From: an uncultured Leptolyngbyaceae cyanobacterium
GTDB lineage: Bacteria; Cyanobacteriota; Cyanobacteriia; Leptolyngbyales; Leptolyngbyaceae
Length of the DNA: 64,000 bases
Assembly (NCBI GenBank): GCA_938023035.1
Contig: CALIDI010000014.1
Span: 16,182 to 80,181 of the forward strand
Reading direction: 5' to 3'
Under the pieces are notes generated by a model. That model was not told the DNA's origin. It saw only the letters and a program-made list of their open reading frames with translations, and did not search any database. Of this stretch, positions 1 through 9,015 are shown piece after piece; within the stretch, counting starts at the first letter, position 1; each line of letters starts with the position of its first letter. The position numbers were made by a program, and so were the translations under genes.

Positions 1-504
1 GCGCAGGGCGACCGTGGGCAGCTCAACAACCCGCCAATGGGGCTCTTGCTTCATCAGGGCCGTCACACTATCATCAATCAACTCATGGTAAGGATAAGCA
101 AAGCGAAGCCCTTGATGATTCCGAAATAACCGCGATACTAGCGAGTAAGGAGCCTGGGCCGCACCCACTTCTGCCCGCAACAGGTTAATCACAAGAGCAT
201 CTGCAACCTGCATTGCCTGATGCAACCCAGAAATCGCCTCTGGAATTAACGTTTCATCCGCATCTAAAACTAAAATCCAATCCATTTGGGCATACTCCAG
301 GGAAACATTGCGGGCTGCCGCAAAATCATCACACCAGGTGAATGCATATACCCGCGCCCCAAATGTACCCGCAATCTCAACCGTAGCGTCGGTGGAGCCA
401 GTATCAACCACGATGATTTCATCCACAAAGCCTTGCACACTCGTGAGGCAGGCCGGTAACTGATCGGCTTCATCCCGCACAATCATGCAAAGACTAATCG
501 ACAT
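1..504 (-). CDS. Family 2 glycosyltransferase (partial, cut by window edge)
   Basis: The N-terminal 168 residues of a GT-A fold, family 2 glycosyltransferase are visible; the rest lies left of the window. The start MSISLCMIVRDE and the following EIIVVDTGSTDAT stretch are the nucleotide-binding beginning typical of this family. WILVLDADE near residue 70-77 supplies the DxD-type metal/nucleotide-sugar motif. Such proteins in cyanobacteria transfer sugars to lipids, glycans or proteins and often carry C-terminal TPRs, which cannot be checked here. The ATG at 504 was chosen because it opens directly into the conserved motif. Acceptor and sugar are unknown. Confidence 0.85.
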   Translation of the reverse strand, partial: MSISLCMIVRDEADQLPACLTSVQGFVDEIIVVDTGSTDATVEIAGTFGARVYAFTWCDDFAAARNVSLEYAQMDWILVLDADETLIPEAISGLHQAMQVADALVINLLRAEVGAAQAPYSLVSRLFRNHQGLRFAYPYHELIDDSVTALMKQEPHWRVVELPTVALR

Positions 505-853
505 CGCACAAACGCCAGAAAGGACTCAGAACTTGACCCAACTTTTCCATAGTAGGGGATCAAGCCACGCCTCAGATGATCGTCTCTTCCATCGCGCTGG
601 CAAAAAGAGCAGTCGCTGGGCGCAATTAGAAGATCATTTCGGGGGTTCTATTCCCAATGGACTTGGCAACCCGGCGATCGCTACAACGAGCTCCCATCGG
701 GGCGCATGCCACTTTTGCCCTCACCCTCAATCTCGCTCCCAATTTGGGCGCAGGACTTTGAGATGGCTTGGCTCGCCTTTGTCTGGGAGGAAAGGCTGGG
801 AAATGAGGGCATGCAACGGTGACAGGCTCTCTCCCATCGGGAGCGCACGACAC
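505..853. other. Repeat-bearing spacer
   Basis: No gene is supported in this divergent-side spacer. An open frame of 168 codons crosses it, but it overlaps the glycosyltransferase start on the opposite strand and runs through a dispersed repeat, so I do not treat it as coding. The main content is a degenerate copy of the 129-bp dispersed repeat at about 704-824. Confidence 0.6.
704..824 (+). repeat. Dispersed palindromic repeat, family I, copy A
   Basis: This is a diverged copy of the element best seen at 42365-42493. It shares the order GCATG..CACTTTTGCCCTCACCC at the left, a CTCCCAATTTGGG core, GGACTTTGAGAT and a GGTGACA right end. The core palindrome is degraded compared with the 42 kb copy. 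Confidence 0.55.
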
Positions 854-880
854 AAAAACCTCCCGGCGATCGCCAGGAGG
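854..880 (-). terminator. Rho-independent terminator of the DUF4278 gene
   Basis: On the minus strand, 43 bases after the DUF4278 stop, CCTCCTGGCG and CGCCGGGAGG form a GC-rich hairpin whose centre is the HIP1 palindrome. It is followed directly by five T residues. Position and polarity fit termination of the small gene at 923-1096. Confidence 0.7.
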
Positions 881-922
881 GAACGTTGTCAGCAATATCC
901 TAGGAGAACCGTCAAACAGGGA

Positions 923-1096
923 TTAGTGGCGATAGGCAACACCGCGATAGGTCAGTTGGCGATGAGAAGATGCGGTCATCTGCCCTGCTGAGAAGGTCAC
1001 GTTAGCTCCACGATACTTACCTGTTTGCGTTGTGGGAATGTGAGCGACTTCAGTAGTAGTGGCTTGATATCGTTGTCCGAGGAATGTCAGCGTCAT
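923..1096 (-). CDS. DUF4278 family small protein
   Basis: This 57-residue ORF begins MTLTFLGQRYQA and ends with LTYRGVAYRH. The repeated [LF][TF]..G..Y pattern at both ends is the signature of DUF4278, a family of very small, functionally uncharacterised proteins found mainly in cyanobacteria. The start is supported by AGGAG eight bases upstream of the ATG. A terminator hairpin lies 43 bases downstream, so the gene is probably a monocistronic unit. No signal peptide or membrane segment is visible. The function is unknown; the family assignment rests on motif similarity only. Confidence 0.75.
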   Translation of the reverse strand: MTLTFLGQRYQATTTEVAHIPTTQTGKYRGANVTFSAGQMTASSHRQLTYRGVAYRH

Positions 1097-1745
1097 GGGG
1101 CAATCTCCTGAAGGTATGAGCGAGGTTTGTAGGTCGGCTATTGGCCTGATGTCTTAATCATGCCGTCATTCACTGATTTAACAGGTGATAGATACCACTC
1201 AAAACCGGTGCACCGTCGCACCAAAGAAACTGATGGCGATCGCCTCTAAACAGGCACCTTGATCAACACCCTCCCTGCGGCCCGTCATCCAATTGGGTGA
1301 TGACCATCACACTGGCAAAGATCCCTCGCTGGATCAACCGGAACACCTGAAACACTAGGGATTGAAACTGAACCGTGTAAAGCAGCTTTCGAGCGACTCG
1401 TGGTTTCTACCGGAAACCTTGTATTAAGCATCGGCAATCGACAAGGTTGATCTTGATCCTAGAAAAGGTGATTTTTCTATGACGAGTGAGTTTGATTGCA
1501 GCGATTCATCTCACTGTTGCCTTGCAACTTAGGGTCTTAGGATACTAGAAGGATCTTAGGATATAGATAAGTTTTACCAGGTGCTTTCGTTTTCAGAATG
1601 TAGCGGGTAAAGTCAAGGAACTGAAAACCTTAGCATGCCTAACTGCTTCCGCTTAGCCAGATTTCTCAGGCCGATGCGATCGCCCTGGAGGTTGGGTTCT
1701 AAGCTTGCCTGGGAATGCTAACCCTGTGCCGTCACGGAATCAAAC
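1097..1745. other. Intergenic region between DUF4278 and kinase genes
   Basis: This spacer of about 650 bases has divergent genes on its two sides, so it should contain both promoters. I see no clear sigma-70 consensus. It has several HIP1 sites and a short direct repeat of TCTTAGGATA near 1532-1562. No coding frame is convincing. Confidence 0.5.
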
Positions 1746-3698
1746 ATGACCTGCTGCCTCAACCCTGACTGTGAACAGCCCCAAAATCCAGACGACGTTG
1801 AATTTTGTCTGAGCTGTGGAACCAAATTAATTCCCCTAATGCGGGGGCGTTATCGAGTCCTGCGGCCCCTAGGGCAGGGGGGCTTTGGCAAAACTTATCT
1901 AGCCGTTGATGAAGATCGACTCAGCAGCCGCTGCGTGATCAAGCAATTTTCTCCTCAGGTTGAAGGCTCAAAAGCCTTAGAAAAGGCCGTGCGCTTGTTT
2001 GATCAAGAAGCGGTCAGGCTTCATGAATTGGGCGAACACCCCCAAATTCCTACATTACTGGCCTACTTTGAACATGACAAACGGCTTTACCTAGTGCAGC
2101 AGTTTGTTGAAGGAGCCACACTTTTACAAGAAATGCAACAAACTGGCATTTTTAACGAGCAAAAGGTGCGGGCCTTACTGGCAGGCATCCTCCCTGTGCT
2201 CAAATATGTCCATGACCATCAGGTGATCCATCGAGACATTACGCCCTCTAATGTGATTCGCCGAAAATCAGACAACAAACTGGTGCTGATTGACTTCGGT
2301 GTGGCAAAGTTGCTCTCTGCTGAAACGTCTGCCCAGCCCGGCACCAAAATTGGCACGGAGGGCTATGCTCCGATGGAGCAATTGCGTAGTGGTAAGGCCT
2401 ACCCTGCTAGCGATATTTACAGCCTAGGGGCAACTTGCCTTTATCTCATGACTCGCACCAAACCCGATGACCTCTATGACCCTCTGGAGGGGCGCTGGCT
2501 ATGGCAGGAAAAGCTCCATGAACTAGGGATGGCGATTAGCCCAGGGATGGCAAACATCCTAGACAAAATGCTCAAGGATCTGGTGAATGAACGCTACCAG
2601 TCTGCCGATGCCGTCATGCGCGATCTACGGATGGCCTTGTCTCAACCGGTTGCGGCCCTACCCCAAACAGCAGCACTAGGGCAAGCGGCAAGCATTGGCA
2701 GGGGGCGTCCTGCAGCCGTTACCAGCAAGCCCCCAATCTCACAACCGCCACCAATTCCTGTTTCTTCCCCAAATGCGACCCCTCCGCCCTCCCCTATCCC
2801 GATGTCTGGGTCGCAGCGGCGTTGCCTAATGACCTTAACTGACCATACCCGCTGGGTGTTGGCAACCGCCATTAGCCCTGATGGCCAGTTACTAGCAACG
2901 GCTGGGTTAGATGATGTCATCCGGTTGTGGCACTTGCCGACGGGCGATCGCCTGCGCCTTCTCAGTGGTCATACGAAGGCGGTCAACTGCCTAGCTTTTA
3001 GCCCCGATGGGCAATGGTTAGCGAGTGGGAGTGATGACTATACGCTGCGCCTCTGGCATGTGGCATCAGGAAAGGTGCTCAAGGTGCTCATGGGGCACTC
3101 CCGTGATATTACCTCTGTCTGTTTTCATCCCTCTGGGCAAACCCTGGTAAGTGGTAGCGAAGATCGCAGTGCCCGCTCTTGGAATTTGATGACGGGTGAA
3201 ACTGAACGCCTGTTTCCCGAGTTGGCCGGGATTGTTCGCTCAGTTGCTGTTAGCCCCAATGGGCAGGTACTCGTCTGCGGTAAGCTTGATAACCAGCTTA
3301 AGCTCTGGAGCCTAAGCACAGGAGCAGCCCTCAAGGTGTTTGCAAAGGGGCACTTTAATGCCGTAAACGGGGTGCTGATTACGCCGGATGGCAAGAGTGT
3401 CATTAGTGCCAGCAAGGACAAGACGATCAAAATTTGGAACTTAAGTACTGGCGAAGTGATTCGAACCCTAACCGGACATACAGATGCCGTCAATGCGATC
3501 GCCCTCAGTTCCGACGGCAAACGTCTGGTTAGTGGCAGCAGCGATAAAACATTACGCCTCTGGCACATGAGCACGGGTTCTTTACTAGCGACCTTGAGCG
3601 AACATGCCAACGCCATTAACACAGTTGCAATCACTCCTGATGGCCGGGTCGCCGTAAGCGGTAGCTCTGACAATACCGTGCGAGTCTGGCAGATTTAA
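1746..3698 (+). CDS. Ser/Thr protein kinase with N-terminal zinc ribbon and C-terminal WD40 propeller
   Basis: Domains run in order. A Cys4 zinc-ribbon-like motif (Cys4, 9, 21, 24) is followed by a eukaryotic-type kinase domain at about 35-300. A proline-rich linker near 305-355 leads to about seven WD40 repeats to the end, enough for one propeller. The kinase shows the glycine loop GQGGFGKTY, the ATP-binding Lys66 in VIKQF, DFG, and GTEGYAPMEQL in the activation segment. The catalytic loop reads HRDITPSN (His162-Asn169), with Thr in place of the usual Lys. The N-terminal Cys motif recalls SpkB-type cyanobacterial kinases. It is probably a cytosolic signalling kinase scaffolded by its propeller. 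Substrates are unknown, and the ATG has no strong ribosome-binding site. Confidence 0.92.
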   Translation: MTCCLNPDCEQPQNPDDVEFCLSCGTKLIPLMRGRYRVLRPLGQGGFGKTYLAVDEDRLSSRCVIKQFSPQVEGSKALEKAVRLFDQEAVRLHELGEHPQIPTLLAYFEHDKRLYLVQQFVEGATLLQEMQQTGIFNEQKVRALLAGILPVLKYVHDHQVIHRDITPSNVIRRKSDNKLVLIDFGVAKLLSAETSAQPGTKIGTEGYAPMEQLRSGKAYPASDIYSLGATCLYLMTRTKPDDLYDPLEGRWLWQEKLHELGMAISPGMANILDKMLKDLVNERYQSADAVMRDLRMALSQPVAALPQTAALGQAASIGRGRPAAVTSKPPISQPPPIPVSSPNATPPPSPIPMSGSQRRCLMTLTDHTRWVLATAISPDGQLLATAGLDDVIRLWHLPTGDRLRLLSGHTKAVNCLAFSPDGQWLASGSDDYTLRLWHVASGKVLKVLMGHSRDITSVCFHPSGQTLVSGSEDRSARSWNLMTGETERLFPELAGIVRSVAVSPNGQVLVCGKLDNQLKLWSLSTGAALKVFAKGHFNAVNGVLITPDGKSVISASKDKTIKIWNLSTGEVIRTLTGHTDAVNAIALSSDGKRLVSGSSDKTLRLWHMSTGSLLATLSEHANAINTVAITPDGRVAVSGSSDNTVRVWQI

Positions 3699-4372
3699 GG
3701 ATCACCGGGAAGTCGCTGTGTGTTCTGTCTTTAGCCTCATGCACGCAATGGACTAGAAACCTGAGTACCCTACCCCAAGAGACAGGGAGAACACCGAGAG
3801 ATGGCGCTGTGCCTCTGTGACCAGGTTTTAGGTGATAGAATCCTGATTTCTTAGAATCAACAAAATTCAGGTTGAATCAACGGTTTGTTATCGGTATGGC
3901 TGGCCCAATTGGCTGGAGATTGTCTAAATCTGATAACAGTTAAGATAATTTCCTTAACGGAACCAATCAGTATTTTTTAAAGACTCTGGGATTGTGAGGT
4001 TAGGATAGCTAAACGATTGGTACAACTGTCGGATCTAATCTAACAAGCTCTACAATAGGTCAAAATCTGAAGGCGGAGCCGGTTGCAGTTCACTCATGGT
4101 TGCTTCAATAATTAGCCGTTCCATGATTTTTGGGTTTCTGAGCTTCAGCCAGATGTTGTATTTTGAACAATGTTCCTCATGAGTGTTTTGTTTGACTCAC
4201 GCATTGTCGCGGCTCAACCTGGATTAAGGTTAGACAAGTCGTTGGGTTGATTGAGCAATACCTGGTTTTGAGTTGAACTTGGTTTATGTTGGAAAGTGAG
4301 TATGCGCAGGGCATCGGCATCTATTCGTTAATCCCAATGTGCTTTTGTGTGCGCCAGTGAGGCAAATACTTG
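3699..4372. other. Spacer between WD40 kinase and histidine kinase
   Basis: About 670 AT-richer bases separate two genes read in the same direction. It should contain the histidine kinase promoter, but no -35/-10 pair stands out. I see no gene, strong terminator hairpin or repeat copy here. Confidence 0.5.
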
Positions 4373-6601
4373 ATGGCTGTTTTATCAGTGGATGATACCT
4401 ATTTGGGGGCGTTTACGGCGGATGCTGAGGGAAAGCTGCTGACGGTTAGTCACTGTTTAAGCCAGATGCTGGGGTACAGTGCCCAGACAATGCAAGGGCA
4501 GGAGTGGCTCAGTTTTGTGGCGATCGCTGATCATAGTCAGGTCAAAATCGGGTGGGAGGCCTCTCTACAGGCCCAACAGCCCTTTTGCGCTCAATTTCGG
4601 CTAAGGCAGGCAAATGGGGAGTGCCTCTGGGTAGCAGGGCAACTGGTACCAACTTGGACAGAGGATGGTTCGCTACAAACCATTCAGGGCATTTGTTTGC
4701 CCCTCCTGTCACCCCCCAGCCCTCTACCCCAGGTAGAGTGGGAGCAAAAGGTCACTGCGGTTGCCTATTCGATCGGGTGCTCGCTCAACCTGCGGCAGGT
4801 GCTCCATAGTGCCGTGACCGGAGTGCAGCAGCTATTTCAGGTCGAACGAGCGCTGATCTTTCGGTTAGAGCCAACCTGGCGGGGAACGGTGATGACCGAA
4901 GCCGTTAGCTCTGCCTGGTTGTCGATTTTGGATCGGGTGATTGCGGACTCTTGTTTTGCCAGGTTGCACTCCTCCCTCTACCAGGATGGAAAACCGCGGG
5001 TAACCAACGATATTCGCGCAGCCTCTCACCTGTCGCCATGCTATGTCGATTTATTGACCAGCTTTGAAGTGCGGGCCATCTTATCGGCCCCCATTATCCA
5101 AGAGAGGCAACTCTGGGGGCTATTGATTTTGCACCAATGTAGTGGCCCGCGCCAGTGGCAACCCTGGGAGATTGCAGCAGCGCAGCAACTGGCGACCCGC
5201 CTAGGGGTAGCGATTTATCAGTGTGAGCAATTGCAGCAATTGCAGCGGGCAAACGCAGATCTAGAGCGCCAGGTACAAAAAAGCAATGCCCAGCTTAAGC
5301 TGGCGATTGAGTTTGAGGCGACCTTGAAGCGCATTGCTGATCGCGTCCGCGATAGCCTCGACGAGAATCAGATTTTGCAAACAGCCGTACGCGAATTAGC
5401 GATCGCCGCTGGGGTGAGTAACTGCAATGCCTCTCTCTACGACTTAGAGACGCGCACATCGACAGTCTGCTATGAGTACACTACCTTTTTAGAACCAGTG
5501 CAGGGGCGGATTGTGATGATGGACAACTTCCCCGAGGGCTATAGACAACTGCTCCAGGGGCAGTATTTCCAGTTTTGCTCCCTTTTGCCCAACCCCAAGC
5601 GCGGTCGGGTTGCGATGCTGGCGTGCCCAATTGTGGATGACCAAGGAGCCTTGGGGGATTTGTGGCTGATCAGTCAGGAATATCGCGCCTTTAATGAGCA
5701 AGATATTCGTTTGGTGCAGCAGGTGGCCAACCAATGTGCGATCGCCATTCGTCAGGCCCGACTTTATCAAGCGGCCCAGGCTCAGGTCAAAGAACTAGAA
5801 AAGTTGAACCGCCTTAAGGACGATTTTCTCAGCACGGTCTCCCACGAGCTGCGCACCCCCATCTCAAATATCAAAATGGCCACGCAAATGTTGGAACTAG
5901 CTCTGAGTCGGTTAGAACTGCTTGAAGCCAATGAGGCCAACCCGATCAGCCGCTACTTTCGCATTCTCAACGATGAATGCCAGCGCGAGTCACGGCTGAT
6001 CAATGACTTGCTCGATTTATCACGGCTAGAAGTGGTTGAAGATGTCTTAACGTTAACGGATATTGACTTATCGGTGTGGTTACCCCATCTGGTCGCGCCC
6101 TTTGTCGAGCGGGCACGGGGTCACCAGCAGGCGTTAGAACTCGATTTGATGCCAAATTTGCCGTTACTCACCACCGACTTGTCTCGGCTAGAGCGCATTC
6201 TGAATGAATTGCTAAATAACGCCTGCAAATACACGCCCGCCAATGAAACCATTCGAGTAATGGCAAAAAGTGATGGCCATCAGATGTGTCTTAGCATCAC
6301 CAATTCAGGCGTCGAAATCGCTCCGCAAGAATTAGCCCACGTTTTCGATAAGTTCTATCGCATTCCCAATAATGACCCCTGGAAGCATGGAGGCACGGGA
6401 CTTGGGTTGGCTCTAGTGAAACAATTGGTAGAAACCCTGAGGGGGAGCATTCATGCAGTGAGTAGCTGTAATCAGACAAGCTTTGTCTTGCAGTTGCCCC
6501 TGGCGATCGCCGTCCTGCCTGGCATCACACAAACTGCCCCAGAGGCTGGGATAAAGTCAAAACCACTTCCATCGGAGGCACCTTGCGATGCCACACCATA
6601 G
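4373..6601 (+). CDS. Sensor histidine kinase (PAS-GAF-GAF-HisKA-HATPase)
   Basis: This 742-residue soluble sensor kinase has no membrane segment. An N-terminal PAS domain (about 10-110) is followed by a GAF domain (about 130-280), a coiled segment (280-310), a second GAF (about 315-465), HisKA with the phospho-acceptor His491 in FLSTVSHELRTP, and a HATPase_c domain. The ATPase domain shows NELLNNACKYTP and GGTGLGLALV boxes. It should autophosphorylate His491 and pass the phosphate to a response regulator not encoded alongside. The GAF domains might bind a bilin or small ligand, but no chromophore Cys is evident by eye. ATG 4373 was preferred to the in-frame TTG immediately before it. Confidence 0.93.
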   Translation: MAVLSVDDTYLGAFTADAEGKLLTVSHCLSQMLGYSAQTMQGQEWLSFVAIADHSQVKIGWEASLQAQQPFCAQFRLRQANGECLWVAGQLVPTWTEDGSLQTIQGICLPLLSPPSPLPQVEWEQKVTAVAYSIGCSLNLRQVLHSAVTGVQQLFQVERALIFRLEPTWRGTVMTEAVSSAWLSILDRVIADSCFARLHSSLYQDGKPRVTNDIRAASHLSPCYVDLLTSFEVRAILSAPIIQERQLWGLLILHQCSGPRQWQPWEIAAAQQLATRLGVAIYQCEQLQQLQRANADLERQVQKSNAQLKLAIEFEATLKRIADRVRDSLDENQILQTAVRELAIAAGVSNCNASLYDLETRTSTVCYEYTTFLEPVQGRIVMMDNFPEGYRQLLQGQYFQFCSLLPNPKRGRVAMLACPIVDDQGALGDLWLISQEYRAFNEQDIRLVQQVANQCAIAIRQARLYQAAQAQVKELEKLNRLKDDFLSTVSHELRTPISNIKMATQMLELALSRLELLEANEANPISRYFRILNDECQRESRLINDLLDLSRLEVVEDVLTLTDIDLSVWLPHLVAPFVERARGHQQALELDLMPNLPLLTTDLSRLERILNELLNNACKYTPANETIRVMAKSDGHQMCLSITNSGVEIAPQELAHVFDKFYRIPNNDPWKHGGTGLGLALVKQLVETLRGSIHAVSSCNQTSFVLQLPLAIAVLPGITQTAPEAGIKSKPLPSEAPCDATP

Positions 6602-6856
6602 ACTGTAAGACACACCGCCCGCAACAACGATGTCACCCTAGCACCAATTTTGGGTACGATAACCCAGACACGTTTCATCATCGAGCGGTAATTAATGCTA
6701 GCTCCTACCAGCCATGGTAACCTCTGGTAGCCTGATGCCTAAAAACTCTTGCAAGCAATCGCGCTAAGTTGGCACAATACCCGCTACCATAGCCTTGCTG
6801 AGTGAGTAAGATATTTATCCGGTTTGTTTGTTTTCGTCCCCTGTCAAAGGAATCCC

Positions 6857-7468
6857 GTGAGCGTAACGCAGTTGAATCCAGTATCTGCTAAACCAACCCC
6901 CTATCTGCTTGAGAGCCTCGCAGATTTTCCCGTCGGTGAAACAGGGTGCCCACGCCGGGCACGGATGCAGATTGATCTGATGCTGTTAGCGATCGAAGCG
7001 TTAGACTTAAGCGGCTCAGAAGCCATTCTTGCCATGGCACGAGAGTTAGAACTACAGAGTATCATCCCCAATCGAGTTGCCCTCTGGCGCATGCGTAGCT
7101 CTAACCCCCTCCGCCGCTATAGCCAACGTCGTGCTCTGACCCTGCCTGAGGCAAAGGCACTGGTCATTATTGGGGCAAACTTGGCACGGCGTCTCACGGT
7201 CTTAATTCGGCAATTGCTGCTGGCCTATCAACAATTAACAGAAAAACAACTCTCCCTCGACCATCACTTTCGCTTGTCTGATTACCTGGAGCGGTTCCGC
7301 GTCCATTTCCGCGCCCGCATGAATCCCCGCCGTTCGGCAGTGGCTGCCTACACCGATGAGAAACTAAACCAGCTTGCGATAGAACAGTTGACCCAGCTTT
7401 TGTTTTGTACAGGCACCTACGGAATGCAGCGTTTTTGGAATAGTCTGTTTGACGGAGAAGTGGCATGA
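6857..7468 (+). CDS. DUF3038 family protein
   Basis: The 203-residue product matches my recollection of DUF3038, a cyanobacteria-restricted family of unknown function. The protein is basic and helical, with PRRARMQIDLMLLAIEAL near the start and a conserved-looking RFRVHFRARMNPRR segment. GTG at 6857 was chosen because AAAGGA precedes it at proper distance and the result starts MSVTQLNP. An upstream TTG at 6824 has no such site. Its stop overlaps the next start as ATGA, so the two are translationally coupled. No membrane segment is seen. Confidence 0.75.
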   Translation: MSVTQLNPVSAKPTPYLLESLADFPVGETGCPRRARMQIDLMLLAIEALDLSGSEAILAMARELELQSIIPNRVALWRMRSSNPLRRYSQRRALTLPEAKALVIIGANLARRLTVLIRQLLLAYQQLTEKQLSLDHHFRLSDYLERFRVHFRARMNPRRSAVAAYTDEKLNQLAIEQLTQLLFCTGTYGMQRFWNSLFDGEVA

Positions 7469-8892
7469 CAATTCAACGCCAATATAGCTTGCCCAGTTGT
7501 ACGCTCACCTTAGAGGGCTTGGGAGAAACGAAAGTCTCAAATCCGGCAGAAACTCGCCCACTAATGCTGGTGCTGCTGAATGCCTATTGCAAAATTGTGG
7601 GGCAAGAGCCACCGCTAACCGGAGGGCGTGAGTTCTTAGAAAGCCTGATTACAGAAGTGAGTCAATATACTCAGCGGTTACTGAGTGGGGTCAATCCTCA
7701 CCATGCCCCCAATCAGTCAAGCCTGGTGCAGTTGCAGCCTGTAGATAGTGCCCACCACCGGCTAAAAGTGCGGAATGGGGAGGGGACAGAGGAGCGATCG
7801 CTGGATTTGACAACGGTGCAACTCTTTGACCTGGTAGAAGCCCTGGATCAGATGCTGGCGGATCGGCAAACCTTGCCCAACCTATCCCTCAGCTTGCAAC
7901 CCCTTTCACGGCGCTACGTCCGCACCAGCGAGCCTTTCGTTAAGCAAGCGCTCCCGGCAGCAGTTGGCTTTTCTGGCTTAGCCGCGGCCTCCTTGCTGCT
8001 AGCGTTATTGCCAGCCCCCAAAGTGCCACAGCCCCGCTGTCTGTTGCCAACTCCTGAGTGTCGTGCTGAAGGAGCAAAAGAAGAAGAAAAGCGACCGCCG
8101 ACAGTGGCTTCTTCTCCTTCCCCTGCTTCTGGGGCTAGCCCTACCCCCAGTCCTGAGGCAACCAAGCCCTCCCCTGTGCCGCTGAATTCCCCTTCCCCTG
8201 AAACGGCCCCACCACCTGCCAATCCAACGGCTTCTCCCATCAGCAACCCCACCCAGGTTGAAACGTTGCGGCAACAACTACAACAAGAACTGGCAAAGTC
8301 CTGGAAGGGCCAGAATATATCAGAGGATTTGATTTATCGGGTCAGTGTGTCAGAGCAGGGGGTTGTTCGGGGTTATAAGGACGTGAATGATAAGGCGCTG
8401 ACCAATCTTCAGTTAACTCCTCTCCCCAATTTGCTGAAAGTTCCGCAGCCAGGGGAAGCCGCAAACCCAGAAGCACTGGCTGATTTTAAGGTTGTTTTTA
8501 CGCCAACGGGTCTGGTGGAAGTTGCTCCCTGGCAACAGGCAATGGTAACACCCCCTAACGAAAACCCAGAAATTACGAATAGTGATCAGTTAGAAAAGTT
8601 GCTACCCAAGTTGCGATCGCAATTGCGCGATAACTGGCCAAACAAAGACCCCAAATTTGTGAAGCCTCTGGAGTTTCAGGTGCGTGTTACCGCCGATGGC
8701 ACCATCGACGCTTACCGCCCTTACAATCAACCCGCCTTTGATTACGAAGTTGAAACCCCCTTACCCAAAATCGCCCAAAAGTCCACAGGAGAAATTCCGC
8801 CAACGCAACAGCCCCATGCCCTCTTTCGGGTGGTGTTTACTGAAAAAGGAACGATTGAGTTAACCCCCTGGCGTGGGTGGCGTAACGAATAA
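7465..8892 (+). CDS. DUF4335 family membrane-anchored protein
   Basis: The start MTIQRQYSLPSCTLTLEGL is the recognisable beginning of DUF4335, another cyanobacterial family of unknown function that commonly follows DUF3038. In this 475-residue protein the conserved N-terminal domain covers about 1-150. A single hydrophobic segment follows at about 163-182, then a long Pro/Ser-rich linker. The C-terminal half has two related stretches, each reading as a helix ending in KSW or DNW, then VS/VTADGT and LPKI/LPNL motifs. The layout suggests a cytoplasmic N-domain and an exported or lumenal repeat domain. It overlaps the upstream gene by four bases. Confidence 0.75.
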   Translation: MTIQRQYSLPSCTLTLEGLGETKVSNPAETRPLMLVLLNAYCKIVGQEPPLTGGREFLESLITEVSQYTQRLLSGVNPHHAPNQSSLVQLQPVDSAHHRLKVRNGEGTEERSLDLTTVQLFDLVEALDQMLADRQTLPNLSLSLQPLSRRYVRTSEPFVKQALPAAVGFSGLAAASLLLALLPAPKVPQPRCLLPTPECRAEGAKEEEKRPPTVASSPSPASGASPTPSPEATKPSPVPLNSPSPETAPPPANPTASPISNPTQVETLRQQLQQELAKSWKGQNISEDLIYRVSVSEQGVVRGYKDVNDKALTNLQLTPLPNLLKVPQPGEAANPEALADFKVVFTPTGLVEVAPWQQAMVTPPNENPEITNSDQLEKLLPKLRSQLRDNWPNKDPKFVKPLEFQVRVTADGTIDAYRPYNQPAFDYEVETPLPKIAQKSTGEIPPTQQPHALFRVVFTEKGTIELTPWRGWRNE

Positions 8893-9015
8893 AGGGGCAG
8901 GGGAGCCAAGGGCAGTGGCCTTAGCCGGCGGTTCATCCCTGAACCCTAACCTCAATCAAATGACTACGGCTGACTATGGTCACACCAGGAATAGCAGCTT
9001 GAATAAACCTAACGT

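Noticed and set aside
485..991. 168-codon plus-strand frame near the left edge
   Set aside because: It overlaps the glycosyltransferase and the DUF4278 gene on the other strand, runs through a repeat, and has no recognisable motif.
2642..3673. Minus-strand frames inside the WD40 kinase
   Set aside because: They are mirror frames produced by the repetitive WD40 coding sequence; the plus-strand protein has clear domains.
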